Below, piece after piece: positions 33,338 to 42,986 of a stretch of DNA of 64,000 nucleotides. Below the pieces are notes generated by a model. The model had not been told where the DNA came from. It saw only the letters and a program-made list of their open reading frames with translations, and ran no database searches. The stretch is from Oscillospiraceae bacterium MB08-C2-2. Lineage in GTDB: Bacteria; Bacillota; Clostridia; Oscillospirales; Ruminococcaceae. The DNA is taken from NCBI GenBank assembly GCA_035621215.1, contig CP141729.1, positions 952,944-1,016,943 of the forward strand, read 5' to 3'. How positions within the stretch are numbered: position 1 is the first letter of the stretch; each line of letters begins with the position of its first letter. The position numbers were made by a program, and so were the translations under genes.

Positions 33338-35038
33338 CTACGGCTTTTTAGGAGCGACATGCCAGTCCTGCCACAAGTTGCCCCGTATGGTCAGGCTGTC
33401 TGTAAGGTTGGCGGACAGCATTCCATCCGGCGTCCATCCATCAATGAGCCAGGCGTTGACGGTATAGGCTCCGTCCGGCATCCAAATCGGGCTGAAATGA
33501 GTTCGGTTTTTGTAGGTGGAGTAAGGGTTTTGCTGAAACTCAAACCGTCCCGATCCCATGCGCTCCAAGAGCCGCCAATAGGTTTCATAGGAAAATTCGG
33601 GGAAATAGCTGACCGCATTCTGTGGCTGGGTAACCGCCGAGCTTTGGTTGGAGCTGATACTTCCGGTGACGGTCTGGTTGATGCCATATCCCGATTTCAT
33701 CGTTCTTCCGCTGGCAGTCGGATTCATGCTGTCGCATTTGATGCTCATGGCGGCGGTCATGCTGGCGCTGTAACGGTCCAGGTCAAACTCCCACCATCCG
33801 TGATCGCACCAATATCCGTTATCGTTTCCTTCATCGTCATAATCACTGTGCCATACCCAATACGCCTGCCACCACGGACGCCAGACACTCCAGCTTGCCG
33901 AGTTTTTAATCGCTCTGCTTGGGACAGCGGCGGCACGGAAGCTGTCGTTTCGGTCATCGGCAACAGGGTTGGGCGGAGGGTTCTTGTCAAGGTCAAGGAT
34001 TTTGACGTTGAGGGTCGTCTTGGCGGTGCTGCCGGAGCCGGACACCGTCACCTGAATTGTCATATTCTGTTCGGTGTCGGGGGTTTTCCACTGAACCCAT
34101 GCAAGCTGGCTATCGCCTGCGGGATAGTAGACATTGCCCACGCTGTAGGTTTGCCCGCCGATATTAAAGCTGACACGGGTGGGCCTGTCGGGATCGGACT
34201 GACCTCCGCTGATCCTCACCGCTGTGATGACATTGGTGCTTACCCGGTACTCATAATCGTAGGCGTCAATCTGAGGTTGCTCCGGTTTCTCCGTAAAACG
34301 GACAATGCCAAGTCCAAGGCTGGATTTGATATCCGCATTGGATGCGGCGCTGTTCTTGCTGCCTCCCCATGCGGGATAGCCGAGGTCGCCTACCTCCAAA
34401 AACATAGCGAGGGGCAGATTCTTGTGTGTAAGAGACACCATTCTTCTGCGGAGCAGACCGCTAACCTGTTCATCATACAGGGCGGCTTCGGTAGCGGTGG
34501 TGGCAATCATAACCCCCTCAAATTTGTAGTAGGCAATGGGCTCCAAGAGGATTTTATACTCACCGCCGATGAGAACATCGTAATTCATACCTGTTACATC
34601 TGCAATGCGTTTGATGACATATTCCGAACAGAAATACTTCTTGATGGCGGCAATATTGTTGCTTCCGTTGGTACTGATAATGCGGGGTATGGTTTGAGCT
34701 GGATTGATATAATGGTACACACTTGTGGTAGGGCTTAATTGCTGACCAGAGCTATAGGACAGTTTGCTCACCTTTCCAAAATGAACACGAATATTGTCCG
34801 GTTTCTTATTTGTAAAATCTACCGGCGTGGTGACCGCTGCGTGATCACTTGCCCGAACCACAGTAATGCGCGCACCCTCGTTACCGCCGCTCCATGTGTT
34901 GGTGCTGGTTCCGCTGCCCATGCCTCCACCGCCGCCATCAATATTTCCGTTGCCGCCGGTATCAGCGAATGCGGTTAGGGGGCAGAATAGGCAAAGCACC
35001 AGCATAAGACTGGCTATGCTCTTGAATAATTTCTTCAT
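33338..35038 (-). CDS. Large secreted ICE protein, function unknown
   Basis: 566 residues: signal peptide (MKKLFKSIASLMLVLCLF, cut after AFA), a Gly/Ser-rich stretch, a globular region to about 230, an Ig-like segment (about 270-360), then a Trp/Tyr-rich region (WRPWWQAYWVWHSDYDDEG, about 390-410) and a C-terminal beta-rich part. It has no anchor or membrane helix after the signal. GGAGG is five bases before the ATG. Its place between the Tad genes and the VirB2-like gene suggests a surface component of mating-pair formation. Confidence 0.75.
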   Translation of the reverse strand: MKKLFKSIASLMLVLCLFCPLTAFADTGGNGNIDGGGGGMGSGTSTNTWSGGNEGARITVVRASDHAAVTTPVDFTNKKPDNIRVHFGKVSKLSYSSGQQLSPTTSVYHYINPAQTIPRIISTNGSNNIAAIKKYFCSEYVIKRIADVTGMNYDVLIGGEYKILLEPIAYYKFEGVMIATTATEAALYDEQVSGLLRRRMVSLTHKNLPLAMFLEVGDLGYPAWGGSKNSAASNADIKSSLGLGIVRFTEKPEQPQIDAYDYEYRVSTNVITAVRISGGQSDPDRPTRVSFNIGGQTYSVGNVYYPAGDSQLAWVQWKTPDTEQNMTIQVTVSGSGSTAKTTLNVKILDLDKNPPPNPVADDRNDSFRAAAVPSRAIKNSASWSVWRPWWQAYWVWHSDYDDEGNDNGYWCDHGWWEFDLDRYSASMTAAMSIKCDSMNPTASGRTMKSGYGINQTVTGSISSNQSSAVTQPQNAVSYFPEFSYETYWRLLERMGSGRFEFQQNPYSTYKNRTHFSPIWMPDGAYTVNAWLIDGWTPDGMLSANLTDSLTIRGNLWQDWHVAPKKP

Positions 35039-35063
35039 TGCGGCCTCCTTTTTTTCAAAAGTA

Positions 35064-35091
35064 AAGGCACGGTCTGTTTCAACCGTGCCTT
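35064..35091 (-). terminator. Hairpin between DUF6550 and the secreted protein gene
   Basis: AAGGCACGGT pairs perfectly with ACCGTGCCTT; the minus strand continues TACTTTTG. Probable partial terminator in the ICE operon. Confidence 0.6.
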
Positions 35092-35105
35092 GTGAAAGTA
35101 TTCTG

Positions 35106-35678
35106 TTATTCCCCCATATTGCCGACTTGTTTATTGATATCGCCGTCACCGTCTACAGTTGTGCCTTGACCTCCACCGCCGTTATCGTCAATCCACCCGA
35201 AACCCGGCACATAAATCTTGCCGTCCTTGGTTTCGCCGCCCTGCGGCTGATTGTTGTTTTTGGGGGTATCCTTGGGCTTTTCCACCTTATCATGGTCGAC
35301 AGGCTTGGGAGGCTCCGTGACCTTTTCGCCGTCAGGTTTCTGCGTGGGGTCTTTGAGCTGTTCCTCAGTATATTCGGGCTTGGTTGCATCGCCTTGGATG
35401 GTCTGCTCCTTGCCACTGGAAACCGTACCGTTGTCGATGTTTGTCGGTTGGGTGGTATCAGGCGGGGTTACGGTGACCTTTTTTTCTTTCTCTGTGCTAT
35501 CCGGCACTCTGGGGTCCACCGTCACATTACTCACTTCGGAGCTTTGGGGTGAGGGCGAGGTATCCACCGGCTTTGGGGTTATGAACTGCTGTCCGATCAG
35601 CACCACAAGTACCGCACAGAGGGCGAGGCATCCGGTTACGGCCAGCCATTTCTTCGTTTTAGCATTCATATTTTTCAT
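35106..35678 (-). CDS. DUF6550-like membrane-anchored Pro/Thr-rich protein
   Basis: 190 residues. A single N-terminal membrane helix (about 10-30) is followed by a low-complexity Pro/Thr/Lys/Glu region and a short conserved end (KIYVPGFGWIDDNGGG). This layout fits DUF6550 proteins of Clostridia ICEs, likely extracytoplasmic spacers of the pilus or channel. AGGAGGACAC precedes the ATG. Confidence 0.75.
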   Translation of the reverse strand: MKNMNAKTKKWLAVTGCLALCAVLVVLIGQQFITPKPVDTSPSPQSSEVSNVTVDPRVPDSTEKEKKVTVTPPDTTQPTNIDNGTVSSGKEQTIQGDATKPEYTEEQLKDPTQKPDGEKVTEPPKPVDHDKVEKPKDTPKNNNQPQGGETKDGKIYVPGFGWIDDNGGGGQGTTVDGDGDINKQVGNMGE

Positions 35679-35786
35679 AAGAGTGTCCTCCTATTTGTTA
35701 AATTTTGATAGGTTCCTGTTAAGTCACACCCTACCACGAACTTTTCAAAAAGTCTATCACTATTGCAAGAAAACTTCTCCGTAGGG

Positions 35787-36332
35787 TTAAAACCTCGGTG
35801 TGTATCCGGCGCTGGTCTTGACTTTGATCGTCATGGGGGGAAGCAGTTTTCCACCAAAGGATACGGGAACCTCCAGCATGATGGTACTGTCAGCTTCAAA
35901 GCGAGAGGAGGCTTGGTCGCCCGACGCAAAGGGCGCGTTTCGGATATCCACCTCCAGATTCCACACCTTAAATTCCAGCTTGCCGTCCGGGGTGCGTTTT
36001 TCATGATAGCCGCCGCTGTAGGAAAGACCGAGTACACCATCCAGCCTCTCATAAATGTCGCCGTAATCGAGGCTTTCCTCAAAATCCTCGGCAATGGGCT
36101 GGTAGGCTCCGCTATAGCCCTCCCGCACGCCGTGATACACATCGTCATAATTGTCGTTGACGGTGGAGATGACGGCGGTCTGCACCGCATCCCGCACACC
36201 CTGGGCCACGATCATAAGCCGGAAATACTCCGAAATGCCGGTAAAGACAATCACCAGCAACAGGGTGACGGCGATAATGAGCGGAAAGCCTGCACCGCTT
36301 TTGTCCTTCAGGATACGCTTGATTTTTTCCAT
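35787..36332 (-). CDS. TadE-like minor pseudopilin
   Basis: 181 residues. The N-terminal DKSGAGFPLIIAVTLLLVIV is a pseudopilin-type leader and helix, followed by a soluble beta-rich domain. It occupies the TadE/TadF position downstream of the TadABC genes. The start at 36332 fits GTAGGTG upstream; overlaps with the previous gene are minimal. Gly-Ala-Gly at the processing site parallels the GEG motif of the Flp-like pilins. Confidence 0.75.
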   Translation of the reverse strand: MEKIKRILKDKSGAGFPLIIAVTLLLVIVFTGISEYFRLMIVAQGVRDAVQTAVISTVNDNYDDVYHGVREGYSGAYQPIAEDFEESLDYGDIYERLDGVLGLSYSGGYHEKRTPDGKLEFKVWNLEVDIRNAPFASGDQASSRFEADSTIMLEVPVSFGGKLLPPMTIKVKTSAGYTPRF

Positions 36333-36340
36333 CTCATCAC

Positions 36341-36736
36341 CTACTTCCAATAGACTTCTGATTTTCCCGCAGCATCAGCCTTGAGTGTAATCGGAAAGGA
36401 GCCGAACCCGCCGAACAGCCCGATGTTGGACTGGTAGGTGACTGTCACCGTGACTTCTTCATTGAGCTGAATCCTGCCGGTCTTGGACCATGTCACGGTG
36501 GGGGTCAGTCCGGTTTTTTCCCGCAGGAATTGTTCACGGCGGTTGGTTTCGCTGCCGACCTGTCCGGCAATTTCCGCTTCCCGCATGAGCTCCACGGCAA
36601 AGGTGTCGATCTGCTGCTTTTGGATATAGACAGGAAACACCTTGACCGCCAGGGCAATGACCAGCATGGCGCACAGCACCAGCACCGCCACATCAATGTA
36701 GCCTTCGCCAGCTTTGCTTTTCAGTATTTTCAGCAC
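36341..36736 (-). CDS. DUF4320-family pseudopilin-like protein
   Basis: 131 residues. KSKAGEGYIDVAVLVLCAML has the same GEGYID processing-type motif as the two major pilins, followed by a hydrophobic helix and a small soluble domain. GTG start at 36736 with GGGGTG upstream; it overlaps the end of the DUF3848 gene by seven bases. Probably a minor pilin processed by the TadV peptidase. Confidence 0.78.
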   Translation of the reverse strand: MLKILKSKAGEGYIDVAVLVLCAMLVIALAVKVFPVYIQKQQIDTFAVELMREAEIAGQVGSETNRREQFLREKTGLTPTVTWSKTGRIQLNEEVTVTVTYQSNIGLFGGFGSFPITLKADAAGKSEVYWK

Positions 36737-37386
36737 ATGGTCACCCCCTGCTCGAAGGGAGCCTGCTCCTGTTCCGGCTCCCGGATGTAATCGCTTAATA
36801 TGCGCCATGTGCCCTTGCTGAAGCTGGCGCTATGGATTTCCTGATTTAGCAGTTCCTCCGCGGTAGTTTCCATAGTATATTCAGGATCACCGGGATGCCC
36901 TTTTATGCTCTGGCCGGACAGCAGAAGCTGTGCCTTTTCCGGCGTCAGGTACACAAATCCGCCGGGAGTCATCATGTTGAGGTTGGCACAGGGATGGCGT
37001 TCAATAAATTCCCGCACGGTGACCTTTTTGTCTGTTGCAGGGACCGGCGTATATTCCGGGTCAAGGGCATAGCCCTGTTCTGCGTCGCCCTTGTCCATCA
37101 GACTCCAGAGCGCATGGTTGAGTTCCTCGCTGAAATCAACCGATTGCTCCGATAGCCACTGATCCCTTGCAACCTCCAGCGGGTTTTCAAAACGCAGGAG
37201 GTATTCCATATAGTCCTCCGGATACCCGCCACCGTACAGCTCGTTATAGACAAATCGGGCAGCAGTAATCTCATCGCTTTTTCCGATGAGAACGCCTTTG
37301 GAAAGTCCGTCCAGCTCACGGAGGTAATCGTTCCAGTTGCGGTCGAGTTTTTCCCGAAACGTATCTATCATCTGTTCTCGCTGCAT
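36730..37386 (-). CDS. DUF3848-family protein, tail-bearing
   Basis: 218 residues, soluble. The first 90 residues (REKLDRNWNDYLRELDGLSK, then TAARFVYNELYG) form the DUF3848 domain known from Clostridia ICEs. The rest is unassigned. It ends EQEQAPFEQGVTMC, a shared tail. It lies inside the pilus gene run but looks cytoplasmic. AAGGAGG precedes the ATG. Confidence 0.8.
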   Translation of the reverse strand: MQREQMIDTFREKLDRNWNDYLRELDGLSKGVLIGKSDEITAARFVYNELYGGGYPEDYMEYLLRFENPLEVARDQWLSEQSVDFSEELNHALWSLMDKGDAEQGYALDPEYTPVPATDKKVTVREFIERHPCANLNMMTPGGFVYLTPEKAQLLLSGQSIKGHPGDPEYTMETTAEELLNQEIHSASFSKGTWRILSDYIREPEQEQAPFEQGVTMC

Positions 37387-37398
37387 TTGCGCACCTCC

Positions 37399-38271
37399 TT
37401 AAAACATCCCGCCGAGGGATGTGATGATTTCATAGACAATGATCGCCATGTAGGTCATGAGAAAGCACATCAGCATGGCAAAGGAAAACACTCGGATTTT
37501 GGGCGGAATCTTCATGGCCTGCGCTTTCAGACGCTGGAGTTCCAGTTGCTTCATATCGTGTGCCAACATCTGAAAATACATCCCGCCGTCATCCCCGCGA
37601 AGTACGCCGATTAGCCCTCGCGTGATATCCGAGAGCATGGGCGAATTGAATCTCGCCTCGAACCTCGTCAGCGCCGCCTCGTAGCTGGATGAGCGCATAT
37701 CCGCCGTGAGGATGTCAAGCTCTGCGGAAAAATCCTCGCCCACATTTCTCTTGAAATTCTCCAGCATGGACAGCACATCCCGGCTGGCTTTCAGTTCCTG
37801 GGTGATGGTTGCAACGAAGCGGGGCAATTCCTGTTCGATTTTGCCTCGTTTCGCTGCCAGAGCCTCGTCCGCCTTGCGGATCTCCTTGAAGTAGACCAGT
37901 ATGGCGGCGAACAGTACAATGGGCGCCAGCAGCGGGAGGACGATAAGGCAGGGAATGATGCAAAGCGCAATATTTATCGCCTTGACGATTGCCATTGCCG
38001 TGAACAGCTCCGGCGAATCGGAAAGCCCTGCCGCCGACAGCACATTTTCCATTCGGCTTTTCTTGTACTCATCCATTCGGATATACCGGGCAAGCCGGAT
38101 GGCGGCGTTTCGCAGCAGTGCATCGGTGGCTTTCGGTTTTGCCTTGTCCTGCTTTCCCGCCGACAGCATCGCCTTTTGGGTGGCGAGAGTGGGCAGCCGC
38201 AGCAGATCGGCGGTAATGAAAAAGAGCCCTGCCGATAGGAGGACTCCGAATAAAAAGATGTAGATTGTCAT
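37399..38271 (-). CDS. tadC: TadC-like pilus platform protein
   Basis: 290 residues of T2SF type: N-terminal helix, basic cytoplasmic region (LLRNAAIRLARYIRMDEYKK), helix pair near 100-130, second T2SF segment and a C-terminal membrane helix. Works with TadB as the inner-membrane platform for the TadA motor. Start MTIYIFLFG at 38271 with AGGAGG upstream. Confidence 0.88.
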   Translation of the reverse strand: MTIYIFLFGVLLSAGLFFITADLLRLPTLATQKAMLSAGKQDKAKPKATDALLRNAAIRLARYIRMDEYKKSRMENVLSAAGLSDSPELFTAMAIVKAINIALCIIPCLIVLPLLAPIVLFAAILVYFKEIRKADEALAAKRGKIEQELPRFVATITQELKASRDVLSMLENFKRNVGEDFSAELDILTADMRSSSYEAALTRFEARFNSPMLSDITRGLIGVLRGDDGGMYFQMLAHDMKQLELQRLKAQAMKIPPKIRVFSFAMLMCFLMTYMAIIVYEIITSLGGMF

Positions 38272-38281
38272 GAGCGTCCTC

Positions 38282-39211
38282 CTATCTTCGATATTCGATG
38301 GGCTGCGTGAGCTTGATGACAAACGCCGTGGAGATGAAAATCACGGCGGCGCAAATGGTCAGAATAATCTGCCCCAGCGGTGTGTGCATCAGCGTGTGGT
38401 ACCAATCCTTGTTCAAAAAATAGAGGAGAGGAATATTTCCAACGACAAGGACCACCATGATAATAAATTCTTTCCTGGGCTCAAAGACCATCGTTTCAAG
38501 CTCCCCATTGACTACCCGCATATCACTGAGCTTGCTGACGATGGGGGTCAGGGTGGTCTTGAGGCTGCGGTCGTGCTGGCAGGCAATGAGGGCGTCGCAC
38601 CACTCGGCATATACGGCATTGTTGATCCGGTCCTTCAGGTCATAAAGCGCCGCCGTCACATCGGGGTCAACCAGCCTGACACGGGACAGGAACCCTTTGA
38701 AAACCGATAGCACGGGAGGGTTAAGATATGGCAGATTTTCTTCCACTGCCGTCAGGATGTCCTCGTTTCTGAGGTAGGCTGTGGTGATGATACTGAGCGC
38801 CGTTTCCAGCTCTGCCGCAATATCCCGTTTGAAGTGGTTGGCTGTGAGCTTCACCCACCAAAAGGGTAGGAACATACAGCCTACTGCCATCACAGGAACA
38901 AGAAAAAAGTTCGAGAGCATGATGGCGATGGATGCGCCCACGGCAAAGCACAACAGGGACAGTGCGCAAAGCATGGGAAAGCGTGCCGTCCTGCCGGTTA
39001 CCTTGAGAATGGACTGCACCTCGGCAATTTCCCGGCGCAGATAGGACTGTTTTTTTCTGCGGGTGAATTCGCCCACTTCGTCGCGGAGAGATTTGGGCTT
39101 GTCGGTGAGCTTTCCGAACACCGCCGCGGTGAACTCTACCGGCGTGATGCCGAGTAAAACAAAAGAGCCTGCAATCATTCCGATGCAGGCAATCAAAAGT
39201 ACCGTTGTCAT
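38282..39211 (-). CDS. tadB: TadB-like pilus platform protein
   Basis: 309 residues, T2SF-family membrane protein with helices near 1-20, 85-125, 240-260 and 275-300. Pairs with TadC. Its start overlaps the end of tadA by four bases, as usual for tad operons. GGAGG precedes the ATG. Confidence 0.88.
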   Translation of the reverse strand: MTTVLLIACIGMIAGSFVLLGITPVEFTAAVFGKLTDKPKSLRDEVGEFTRRKKQSYLRREIAEVQSILKVTGRTARFPMLCALSLLCFAVGASIAIMLSNFFLVPVMAVGCMFLPFWWVKLTANHFKRDIAAELETALSIITTAYLRNEDILTAVEENLPYLNPPVLSVFKGFLSRVRLVDPDVTAALYDLKDRINNAVYAEWCDALIACQHDRSLKTTLTPIVSKLSDMRVVNGELETMVFEPRKEFIIMVVLVVGNIPLLYFLNKDWYHTLMHTPLGQIILTICAAVIFISTAFVIKLTQPIEYRR

Positions 39212-40740
39212 GCGCTTTGCGCCTCCTTTCCCCGTAGGCTCTCGATGACCGCCTGGGGCATACCGTTTTCCAGCAGCCGCTTGGCAAGGCTGTCCGAGAT
39301 GGTATTGATCTGCTCATGGTGGCCCTCGATGATGAATTTTCCGTCCTCCATGCGGTTTTCAGTGATGACATACTGGAACAGCGGGCGGTAGCGCCTTGTG
39401 CCGTCCGGCAGTATCTCGCATTCCTGAATCTCCATCATACGGCGCTGCTTGTTTTCGAGCTGCTTGCAGAACACGACGATGGGATAGGCTTCCGTCACAT
39501 AGTCCATGAGGGTCTGGTCGGACATATCCACGGCGCGTTTGCAGAGAGACACCATTCTTCGGTAGGTGGCCTCGCAGGAGTTGGAGTGGATGGTGGTCAG
39601 CACGGCTACGCCGGTTCGGGCGGCTTCTTGGGCGGCATTGGCCTCGGCGCCTCTCATTTCACCAACCACGATGATGTCCGGATTGAAACGGAGCGCATAG
39701 TCCAGGAGGTTGGTTTGGTCGATGCGCTGGCGGTCATTGTCGCTGTCGCGGGTCAAGGTATGGATGACCGAATTGACCACCTTGCCGTCCTTTTCCCGAA
39801 CCAATGCCAGCTCACGGGAGCCGTTTTCGATGGTATAGATTCTTTTGTTGTCCGGCACAGTGGTCAGCACCCAGCCTGCCACAGTGGTTTTGCCGGAGCT
39901 GGTTGCTCCCGCTACGCAGACCGATATGCCGTAGCGGATGCAGAGGGATAAAAAGTCCAGCATGGGGTCGGTCGCCGTACCGCTCCCCACAAAATCTTCT
40001 TTTTTCATGCTCTGCGGGTTGACAATACGGATGGATGCGGCGATGCCTACATCCTCGTCCACAATGGGGCTTTTAAGGACGGCAATTCGGATGTTTTTAG
40101 AAAGATGCCCCAACACGATGGGACTGGCGTTGTCTAAGACCATGCCGCTGATGTGGAGCATCCTGCGAATCACATTGACGGCGTGCTGGGGGCTTTCAAA
40201 GCGTTCCTCCAGCTTGACCGTGCGGCCGTCCGAATACTGCACCTCAATATCCCGCCACGAGTTGATGTCGATTTCCTCGATTCCGGTGCCAAAGATATAT
40301 TTCGTCAGAAATCCGAACTCCGCCATTTCGGTGTAGAGAGCCTCCGCCAGCTTGCCGCCGCTCATGCCGTTTACCGAAACACGGCGGTCCTGAACATACT
40401 TGGTGATGTAGCGTTTGAGCTGCGCCTTGGCATCTTCGCCGCCCGCAGTGATGAGGGTGCTGTAATGTTCGGAAATATACTCCTGCACATCGGCAAGGAC
40501 CGAAGAGAAATCCTTGCCCTCTGCTTCCGGTGTGAAGAATAGCGTATGAGCGCGGTTTGTCCCTGCAAAATCCACCGGGCGGTTCACCGTAGACTCCTGA
40601 TCCATGGTGTTGCTCAAAGCAGGAGCCGTTGCCTGGGGTGTGGATGGCTGGTTTTGTGTCTGCTTTTTCTGCTCCTGTTCGGCCTGTGCTTTATTTTTCC
40701 CCTTGGCAAATGCCGGGGCATTTCTCTTTTTCCCTAACAT
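39208..40740 (-). CDS. tadA: TadA/CpaF secretion ATPase
   Basis: 510 residues. An N-terminal low-complexity Gln/Lys region (about 15-55) precedes the hexameric ATPase: Walker A GATSSGKT near 280, RFNPDIIVVGEMRGAEA (Walker B and Asp box) near 370 and a His box. It powers extension, and in some species retraction, of Flp/Tad pili. Distinct from VirB11 by its tad neighbours; it could serve as the element's only such motor. Confidence 0.93.
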   Translation of the reverse strand: MLGKKRNAPAFAKGKNKAQAEQEQKKQTQNQPSTPQATAPALSNTMDQESTVNRPVDFAGTNRAHTLFFTPEAEGKDFSSVLADVQEYISEHYSTLITAGGEDAKAQLKRYITKYVQDRRVSVNGMSGGKLAEALYTEMAEFGFLTKYIFGTGIEEIDINSWRDIEVQYSDGRTVKLEERFESPQHAVNVIRRMLHISGMVLDNASPIVLGHLSKNIRIAVLKSPIVDEDVGIAASIRIVNPQSMKKEDFVGSGTATDPMLDFLSLCIRYGISVCVAGATSSGKTTVAGWVLTTVPDNKRIYTIENGSRELALVREKDGKVVNSVIHTLTRDSDNDRQRIDQTNLLDYALRFNPDIIVVGEMRGAEANAAQEAARTGVAVLTTIHSNSCEATYRRMVSLCKRAVDMSDQTLMDYVTEAYPIVVFCKQLENKQRRMMEIQECEILPDGTRRYRPLFQYVITENRMEDGKFIIEGHHEQINTISDSLAKRLLENGMPQAVIESLRGKEAQSA

Positions 40741-41549
40741 CCGAACACCTCCTTTGCGATTTTTTCAATCTCCCGACGGAACAGGCGGCTGTCTTTCAGG
40801 GACAAATCAGCCAGCAGATTCCCTGCAAGGTACTGTTCCTCCAGCTCTTGAGAGTGGATGAGGGTAAAGGCTACCGAGCCCAGCGCCTGCCCGATCTGCT
40901 CCCCGGCCTGCTGGGGCTTTACGTTGCTGGCAACCTTGTATTGCTTATCCGCATCCCATTTGGAATCCCGAAGCAGAGGGAGCTGGCTGGAGAGATAGCT
41001 CACAGACTTTAGGTCTGCATTGGCAAGGCGCAGGACGTTGTCTGCCTCCATGAGCGCCACGGCGGAGAGGATGTCATTGGCAATATAGCTGCCGCAGTCC
41101 ACCACCACGCATGGAGCAATTTCCCGCAGTCCGTCCATCAGCTCCTGTGCCTGTAGCTGCTCATAGGGCGGATAGGTGTACTCGTTCTCGCCCTTTCGCA
41201 TTCCAAGGATGGTCAGGTAGCTGTTTTTCTTCAGGGTAACCAGGTTGTGCTTGATGAGAGCTTCGGTTACATGGGTAGCGGCAAGGATACTGCCCAGCGA
41301 ATGCTCACTCTCCAAATCGGAGGGCGGGCAGACACAGGGAAGCATGGGCGCGGTCATATCACAGAGCAGAAGCACCACGTTTTTCTTCCGGTCCGCAAGA
41401 TGCTTTGCAATCTTCACGGCGGTGACCGTCTTTCCGCTGCCGGGAGAGCCCCAAACGGCAAGAATGCCGCTCTGAGGCTCCTGCTCCGGCTGGGCATCTT
41501 CCCTGGCAGACTGGCGGGTGAAGATGCTCTTTTTCTTGAAATTCAGCAT
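40734..41549 (-). CDS. tadZ: TadZ/CpaE-like ParA-type ATPase
   Basis: 271 residues. Deviant Walker A GSPGSGKTVTAVKIAKHL near residue 35, Walker B-like APCVVVDCGSY near 150. TadZ proteins localise the pilus machine in the cell. The ATG at 41549 shares one base with the stop of the cpaB gene (TGATG), with GAGGTG upstream. Confidence 0.85.
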   Translation of the reverse strand: MLNFKKKSIFTRQSAREDAQPEQEPQSGILAVWGSPGSGKTVTAVKIAKHLADRKKNVVLLLCDMTAPMLPCVCPPSDLESEHSLGSILAATHVTEALIKHNLVTLKKNSYLTILGMRKGENEYTYPPYEQLQAQELMDGLREIAPCVVVDCGSYIANDILSAVALMEADNVLRLANADLKSVSYLSSQLPLLRDSKWDADKQYKVASNVKPQQAGEQIGQALGSVAFTLIHSQELEEQYLAGNLLADLSLKDSRLFRREIEKIAKEVFGC

Positions 41550-42373
41550 CACTGCACCTCGCTTTCTGCGGGTGTTTCGGATGCAGTGCTTTCCTCCGAT
41601 TCCTGAGACTTGGGTTCAGAGGAGCTGTCCTGTGGCACCTCCACAGGATACAGGGCGGCAATGACCTTGTCCTGCGCCTCTGTAAATTTGGCGGTGTTGG
41701 CAGGCGTGCCACGGTAAACGAGAGACAGGTGGAGCTTGCCGTCAGCCTCCAGCTCCGCCAACACCTTGCTCTGCTCGGGAGATACCAGCAAGGTTACGGT
41801 GGAGGGCAGCTCACGCTCATCCTTCTCGGATTTGGCCTCGCCGGTGTTGGCGTCATAGCCGGAGGAGGCCGTCACGCTGATGACCTCCACATATTTCAGC
41901 TCGGCGGAGATGACGGTCATGCCTTGCTTTTTGTAGTCGGCGGCAATGACCGACACGATATCGCCGCTCTGGAGCTTGCCGGACAGACCGTTTGCAAAGC
42001 TCTTGATGGTCACCGACATGGCCTGCTTGGTACCGTCCAGATTATAAAGGTAGGCATTCTCCGCAGCCGGGGTGTCGGACAGCTTGGTGTTCAAGATATA
42101 ATCACCGATGGAGAGGTCGGCCTTGGCATACTTGCCGATGACCGTTTCGCTCTGGCGGATGACGTTGTCGGGCAGCCCGAAGCCGCCTACTTCCACGGTC
42201 TGGACCGTATCCTTTGTGATCTCATCGCCTGCTTTGATTTCCTTGACCACGCGGACAATCTCGGTTTTCTGGCTGACGGACTTGTTGAACAGCGGCGTCA
42301 CGCCAAAGCAGATAAGCAGGGACAAAAGGATACAGATCACACCGACAACTGTGCGATTCTTAAAAAGACTCAT
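41549..42373 (-). CDS. cpaB: CpaB/RcpC-like SAF-domain protein
   Basis: 274 residues: signal anchor (VVGVICILLSLLICFGVTPL), a SAF domain (VKEIKAGDEITKDTVQTVEV, residues about 45-105), a RcpC-type domain and an acidic Ser/Glu tail. CpaB proteins assemble near the pilus exit and bind wall polymers. Start at 42373 with GGAGG; the longer frame starts inside another gene. Confidence 0.85.
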   Translation of the reverse strand: MSLFKNRTVVGVICILLSLLICFGVTPLFNKSVSQKTEIVRVVKEIKAGDEITKDTVQTVEVGGFGLPDNVIRQSETVIGKYAKADLSIGDYILNTKLSDTPAAENAYLYNLDGTKQAMSVTIKSFANGLSGKLQSGDIVSVIAADYKKQGMTVISAELKYVEVISVTASSGYDANTGEAKSEKDERELPSTVTLLVSPEQSKVLAELEADGKLHLSLVYRGTPANTAKFTEAQDKVIAALYPVEVPQDSSSEPKSQESEESTASETPAESEVQ

Positions 42374-42402
42374 AGGATTTTCCTCCTTGATTTCATTGTG
42401 AT

Positions 42403-42537
42403 TTAGAAGCTGGCGGAGCTGTATTTGCGATATTTCACTGCTTTCACAGCTCCCGGAATAAGGGCGGCAGCCAGCGAAACGGCGGCAATACCGATGATGA
42501 GGATGGTCTTTTTTCTGCTGATATGGATTCTTTTCAT
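42403..42537 (-). CDS. Small single-pass membrane protein in the tad operon
   Basis: 44 residues, below the usual length cut-off. It starts MKRIHISRKKTILIIGIAAV with GGAGG five bases upstream, has one hydrophobic helix and a basic Tyr-rich end (VKAVKYRKYSSASF). Its ATG overlaps the end of the prepilin-peptidase gene by four bases, a strong sign of translation. Probably a pilus or channel accessory peptide; no family recognised. Confidence 0.7.
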   Translation of the reverse strand: MKRIHISRKKTILIIGIAAVSLAAALIPGAVKAVKYRKYSSASF

Positions 42538-42986
42538 AGGATGTTTCCTCCAATATTTAGAATGGTTACGGCAAGAAAGCCGAGGGACAAAAACGGCGCC
42601 ATCGGCAGAGATGCCTGCGCCGCTTTCTGAGGCTTCAGTTTACGAAGCCTTCTGACGGCTTGGGTCCAGAAATAAAAAAAGAGGGATGCCATCAGACCAA
42701 GTGCCAACCCGGCCGTGCATCCCCAAAATCCCAAAACAATGCCTGCGGCGGCAGTGAGCTTGATATCCCCGCCGCCAATGCCGTCCGGCTTGTATAGGGC
42801 GGAAATGAGCAGCGGCAGCGCCGCAAGCACTCCCAAGAAATTGGCGGGGCTGAAATCAATCAGCCCCGCCAGTGCAATCAGGAGGCAGATGCTGTCCGGG
42901 ATGATCCGTTTGCGGAGGTCCCACACAGAAGCCGCCAGAAGCAGAGAAGAAAAAAGCACCGCCTGTGCGATGCCATTAGCCTCCAT
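42534..42986 (-). CDS. tadV: TadV/CpaA-type prepilin peptidase
   Basis: 150 residues, A24 aspartic peptidase core without the methylase domain. The two catalytic aspartates are in SVWDLRKRIIPD (residue 23) and GIGGGDIKL (residue about 74), among four to five membrane helices. It would cleave the GEGYID-type leaders of the pilins encoded on both sides. Overlaps the pilin gene by 11 bases. Confidence 0.9.
   Translation of the reverse strand: MEANGIAQAVLFSSLLLAASVWDLRKRIIPDSICLLIALAGLIDFSPANFLGVLAALPLLISALYKPDGIGGGDIKLTAAAGIVLGFWGCTAGLALGLMASLFFYFWTQAVRRLRKLKPQKAAQASLPMAPFLSLGFLAVTILNIGGNIL

Noticed and set aside
33359-34738. 459-residue plus-strand frame
   Set aside because: It is antisense to the secreted protein with a clear signal peptide and GGAGG. 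Length comes from high GC and codon bias, and it shows no domain.
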